From Planctomycetota bacterium (GTDB lineage Bacteria > Planctomycetota > Phycisphaerae > WQYP01): a stretch of 15,518 nt of DNA. The stretch lies in the NCBI GenBank assembly GCA_021798635.1, contig JAJZGH010000105.1, positions 1 through 15,518 of the forward strand, read 5' to 3'. Numbering within the stretch: position 1 is the first letter of the stretch; every line of letters starts with the position of its first letter. The notes below the pieces were generated by a model. The model searched no databases. It saw only the letters and a program-made list of their open reading frames with translations, and was not told the DNA's origin. Shown here piece after piece: positions 13,409 to 15,518 of the stretch. Both the position numbers and the translations under genes were made by a program.

Positions 13409-14662
13409 TTATTGTCGCCAGAGCGGATCGTCAGCGTCAACGTGAAGAATCGACCGGCTGGAGAGATCGCTGATAATCGGCCACGTCAGCCCGCGCGTGC
13501 TAAGCGTCTCAATGATTCCCACACCCAGATAGCGTTTGGCACCGCGGGAACGAAGTTGCACAGAGCAACTGTTACGCACCAGATACGGGCTGGTTTCGAT
13601 AAGGTTCTGATGCTGAACAATCAGTTCCACATTATTCCCGCGCGAATCGCTCCCGTGCAACACCATGCGAACGGGATATTGATTTCTCATACTACTGCAG
13701 CGGGCATAGGCGATTTCGCTTTGCGGGTGCTGAATAATCACCGGGGCGGCGGATTGATCCAGAATAATCAGAGAATCCGTATCGCAGGGGCGGCTGGTGT
13801 TGGTATGGTCCCACGCAATGGCCCAATCCTTGCTTATCGCATGGCCGCGCGATATGGCGCGCACATCACGACCTATGCCTGAACCGCCAAAATATTGATC
13901 GTAATAACCCAGACCGTCCAGCGGCATATTCAAAAGCATGGTGTCATCGGCAAGGTTAATCTGCCGGATGCTTCCCGTTACACTGGCCATTGGTACAGCC
14001 AGAACCCAGCAGTGCTGGGCCCCATCCTGAGAATCCGGTCGCAGCGGCATAATTTGCGGATTGCCCGATTGCAGCGGTCTCAAGGTTAAATCCACATGAA
14101 TGGCCCGACTGGTGCGGTACCGGGGGCCGGTAATTGTATGTTCCATCGGATAGCCGCGCACCGTTAAGCCCAGTGTTCCATCCTGTCGCAGGGTAACGCG
14201 GTTCGGTCCTACCAGACATTCCGGCGACCCCAGGCCGCCGCGGAACGCTCCCGGGGGAAAAACGTTGACCGAACGGAGAATACATTTGCCGCCCTGAAAT
14301 ATGGAGATGGTAGCCGCAGGGTAAAAACTCGGAAGCACCTGTTCGCGGACGGAGCTGATTTTTACACGTGTCGATCGGCGACTGTAGCGATGGAATTCCC
14401 GCACATATCGTGGGTGAAAACAAAAGCCATCATACAGGCTTACCGCGACACCGTTGCCGGCGGAATCCATGGCATGGAAATTCCGGCATTCATACGCGCC
14501 GGGGGTTTTAAGCTGCCGCCAGCCCGCCTGTTCCCATTCTCCGGTACATTGCCCGGGACCAAAGCCTGCAATGCCCGCCCGCGAGCCGCTGGCGGTGTCC
14601 ATCGCATCGGCGGCTACCCCGGTTAAACTGCTGTCGGTGAGTGCTAAAGATTGTCTGATCAT
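13409..14662 (-). CDS. CrtC-like (carotenoid 1,2-hydratase-like) lipocalin-fold protein
   Basis: A 417-residue protein I relate, with moderate confidence, to the CrtC/AttH-like family (carotenoid 1,2-hydratase and hydroxyneurosporene-type proteins, two lipocalin-like barrels). The supporting blocks are GEWEQAGWRQLKTPGAYECR (41-60), AVSLYDGFCFHPRY (73-86), resembling the YDGxPFHPxY segment of CrtC relatives, and DGLGYYDQYFG (249-259), aligning with the GxGYHDHNWG signature, although the usual HDHNWG histidines are altered to YDQYFG. That change argues against plain hydratase activity. The start at the ATG at 14662 is chosen over a TTG at 14707, which would add the hydrophobic stretch MFGVLFAGLRIGVFL and could make a membrane anchor. 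SD is weak (AGGCG). No carotenoid genes are adjacent. Confidence 0.6.
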   Translation of the reverse strand: MIRQSLALTDSSLTGVAADAMDTASGSRAGIAGFGPGQCTGEWEQAGWRQLKTPGAYECRNFHAMDSAGNGVAVSLYDGFCFHPRYVREFHRYSRRSTRVKISSVREQVLPSFYPAATISIFQGGKCILRSVNVFPPGAFRGGLGSPECLVGPNRVTLRQDGTLGLTVRGYPMEHTITGPRYRTSRAIHVDLTLRPLQSGNPQIMPLRPDSQDGAQHCWVLAVPMASVTGSIRQINLADDTMLLNMPLDGLGYYDQYFGGSGIGRDVRAISRGHAISKDWAIAWDHTNTSRPCDTDSLIILDQSAAPVIIQHPQSEIAYARCSSMRNQYPVRMVLHGSDSRGNNVELIVQHQNLIETSPYLVRNSCSVQLRSRGAKRYLGVGIIETLSTRGLTWPIISDLSSRSILHVDADDPLWRQ

Positions 14663-14707
14663 TAAAAATACGCCTATGCGCAGGCCTGCAAAAAGCACGC
14701 CGAACAA

Positions 14708-15055
14708 CCCGCTGTTGTCCGATCCACTGCCAGGTTTTGACTGCGAGAGCCGTCAAGCTCTTCATAATTGCTTATCGGCACAAAGCCGTGCGATAGTTCA
14801 ACGAACTTTCAGTAAATGCCCGGCCACGCTTCCGGAGTTGCCATAAAAAGCAGTACACATTGGGATACACTGGAATCCCCCCTGCGGACATATTCCGATA
14901 ATCATGATCCACGCTTCGTATAAAGCCCCGAACCGCGAAGTGTACTGTTAGCTCAATGCGGCAGCGTTGAGTTGAACGCGGAAGGCTGCTCGGTGGCGCA
15001 CTGCCCTTCGACCCCGTCGCCTGTCATCCAGTGCTGGGCGATATGCGGCGGAGCG
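14708..15055. other. Intergenic region between the CrtC-like and EAL genes
   Basis: Contains the second copy of the 25-bp hairpin (14948-14972) and a small GGGAT/ATCCC stem near 14861-14878. I see no credible gene: a minus-strand reading starting MKSLTALAVKTWQWIG at 14765 runs into the CrtC-like gene in another frame. No clear promoter for the CrtC-like gene was found. Confidence 0.4.
14948..14972 (+). repeat. 25-bp hairpin sequence, copy 2
   Basis: Identical over 25 bp to 5628-5652 in opposite orientation, with unrelated flanks. On the plus strand CTCAATGC pairs with GCGTTGAG (one T-G wobble) around GGCA. It lies about 85 bp past the EAL gene stop, so in both places it sits in a 3' intergenic position. 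No T-run follows. Confidence 0.7.
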
Positions 15056-15518
15056 TTACGCCGTCCCGGGCAGACATTCGGACGCCATGGGACCCCGCGT
15101 GCCGAACGCCGCCGTTGCCAGGTGCCCCGCCGCCAGCGAAGCCTCCAGCGGTTTACTTATAAAATATCCCTGAAAGTAGTCACATCCCAGGGTTTTTAAC
15201 ATGCGCAGCTGTTCCTGGGTTTCCACGCCCTCGGCCGCCACGCGCACATCCAGCAGATGAGCTAATTTGATAATGGTTTGGACAATGGCGTAACCAACTT
15301 TATCACTGTTCATCGCGCGGGTAAAACTTTTATCAATTTTCAGGCAACTCAACGGCATGCGGTGCAGGTGGCTAAGCGATGAGCAGCCCGTGCCGAAATC
15401 ATCGAGATCAATAGCTACGCCTGTGGAGCGCAAGCGTGATAATGTTGCAATCGCGGTTGTGGTGTCGGTCATGGCCATGGATTCCGTTATTTCCAGCCGC
15501 AGCCGCTGCGGAGATATT
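15056..15518 (-). CDS. EAL-domain c-di-GMP phosphodiesterase, C-terminal part
   Basis: The window edge cuts this gene; 153 C-terminal residues are visible, read to the last base (ISPQRLRLEITESM...). The visible part is the second half of an EAL domain, which hydrolyses c-di-GMP to pGpG: LEITES carries a metal-binding Glu, DLDDFGTGCSSL holds the paired Asp metal ligands, then CLKIDKSF with the catalytic-site Lys, AEGVET with another Glu, and GCDYFQGYFISKP. All are intact, so the domain looks catalytically competent. The missing N-terminus probably holds a sensory and/or GGDEF part, but that cannot be seen. The tail after the domain (about 20 residues) is unremarkable. No neighbours beyond it are visible. 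Confidence 0.92.
   Translation of the reverse strand, partial: ISPQRLRLEITESMAMTDTTTAIATLSRLRSTGVAIDLDDFGTGCSSLSHLHRMPLSCLKIDKSFTRAMNSDKVGYAIVQTIIKLAHLLDVRVAAEGVETQEQLRMLKTLGCDYFQGYFISKPLEASLAAGHLATAAFGTRGPMASECLPGTA

Overview
The window looks like chromosomal DNA from a member of the Planctomycetota, possibly the Phycisphaerae. This is an inference from gene content, not a database result. The pointers are a HYExAFE-family protein directly behind hisS, a GlmU-like putative sugar nucleotidyltransferase with a degenerate N-terminus, a small BFD-like [2Fe-2S] protein, a CrtC-like lipocalin-fold protein, and moderate to high GC with many genes lacking a Shine-Dalgarno (SD) site. I see no rRNA, tRNA, CRISPR array, prophage or complete insertion sequence.

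Layout. 1-1446: a FIST-domain protein (-) and a regulatory-looking gap in front of an AAA ATPase. 1447-2640: the AAA ATPase (+). 2641-2929: a decayed repeat region. 2930-3526: msrA (-). 3527-4085: an intergenic stretch with a truncated repeat element, two tandem 136/134-bp hairpin units and the guaB promoter. 4086-5573: guaB (+). 5677-8031: three minus-strand genes (GlmU-like, BFD-like ferredoxin, HYExAFE protein) behind hisS (8054-9409). 9689-10408: a ThuA-domain protein (+). 10486-11067: 5-formyl-THF cyclo-ligase (-). 11135-11425: a complete 291-bp element with terminal inverted repeats. 11408-12757: rarA (-), whose last codons and stop lie inside that element. 13045-13325: a vapB antitoxin with an amputated vapC. 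13409-14662: the CrtC-like protein (-). 15056 to the window end: the C-terminal part of an EAL-domain c-di-GMP phosphodiesterase.

Most genes are unrelated housekeeping functions: purine synthesis, histidyl-tRNA charging, folate recycling, methionine sulfoxide repair and replication-fork repair. The only tight operon-like pair is hisS and the HYExAFE gene (22-nt gap). The most interesting signals are non-coding. (1) Four genes (the AAA ATPase, guaB, hisS and the BFD-like gene) have a -10 box 6-7 nt before the ATG and no SD, so they are predicted to be leaderless, whereas neighbours such as the FIST gene, vapB and the HYExAFE gene have clear SD sites. (2) A MITE-like repeat family sharing the terminus AGGAGCCTGTCCGAGTAAT appears at three places and has rewritten the end of rarA. 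(3) A 25-bp hairpin-forming sequence occurs identically about 9.3 kb apart. (4) vapB is intact with a near-consensus promoter, but its toxin gene has been cut to 13 codons.
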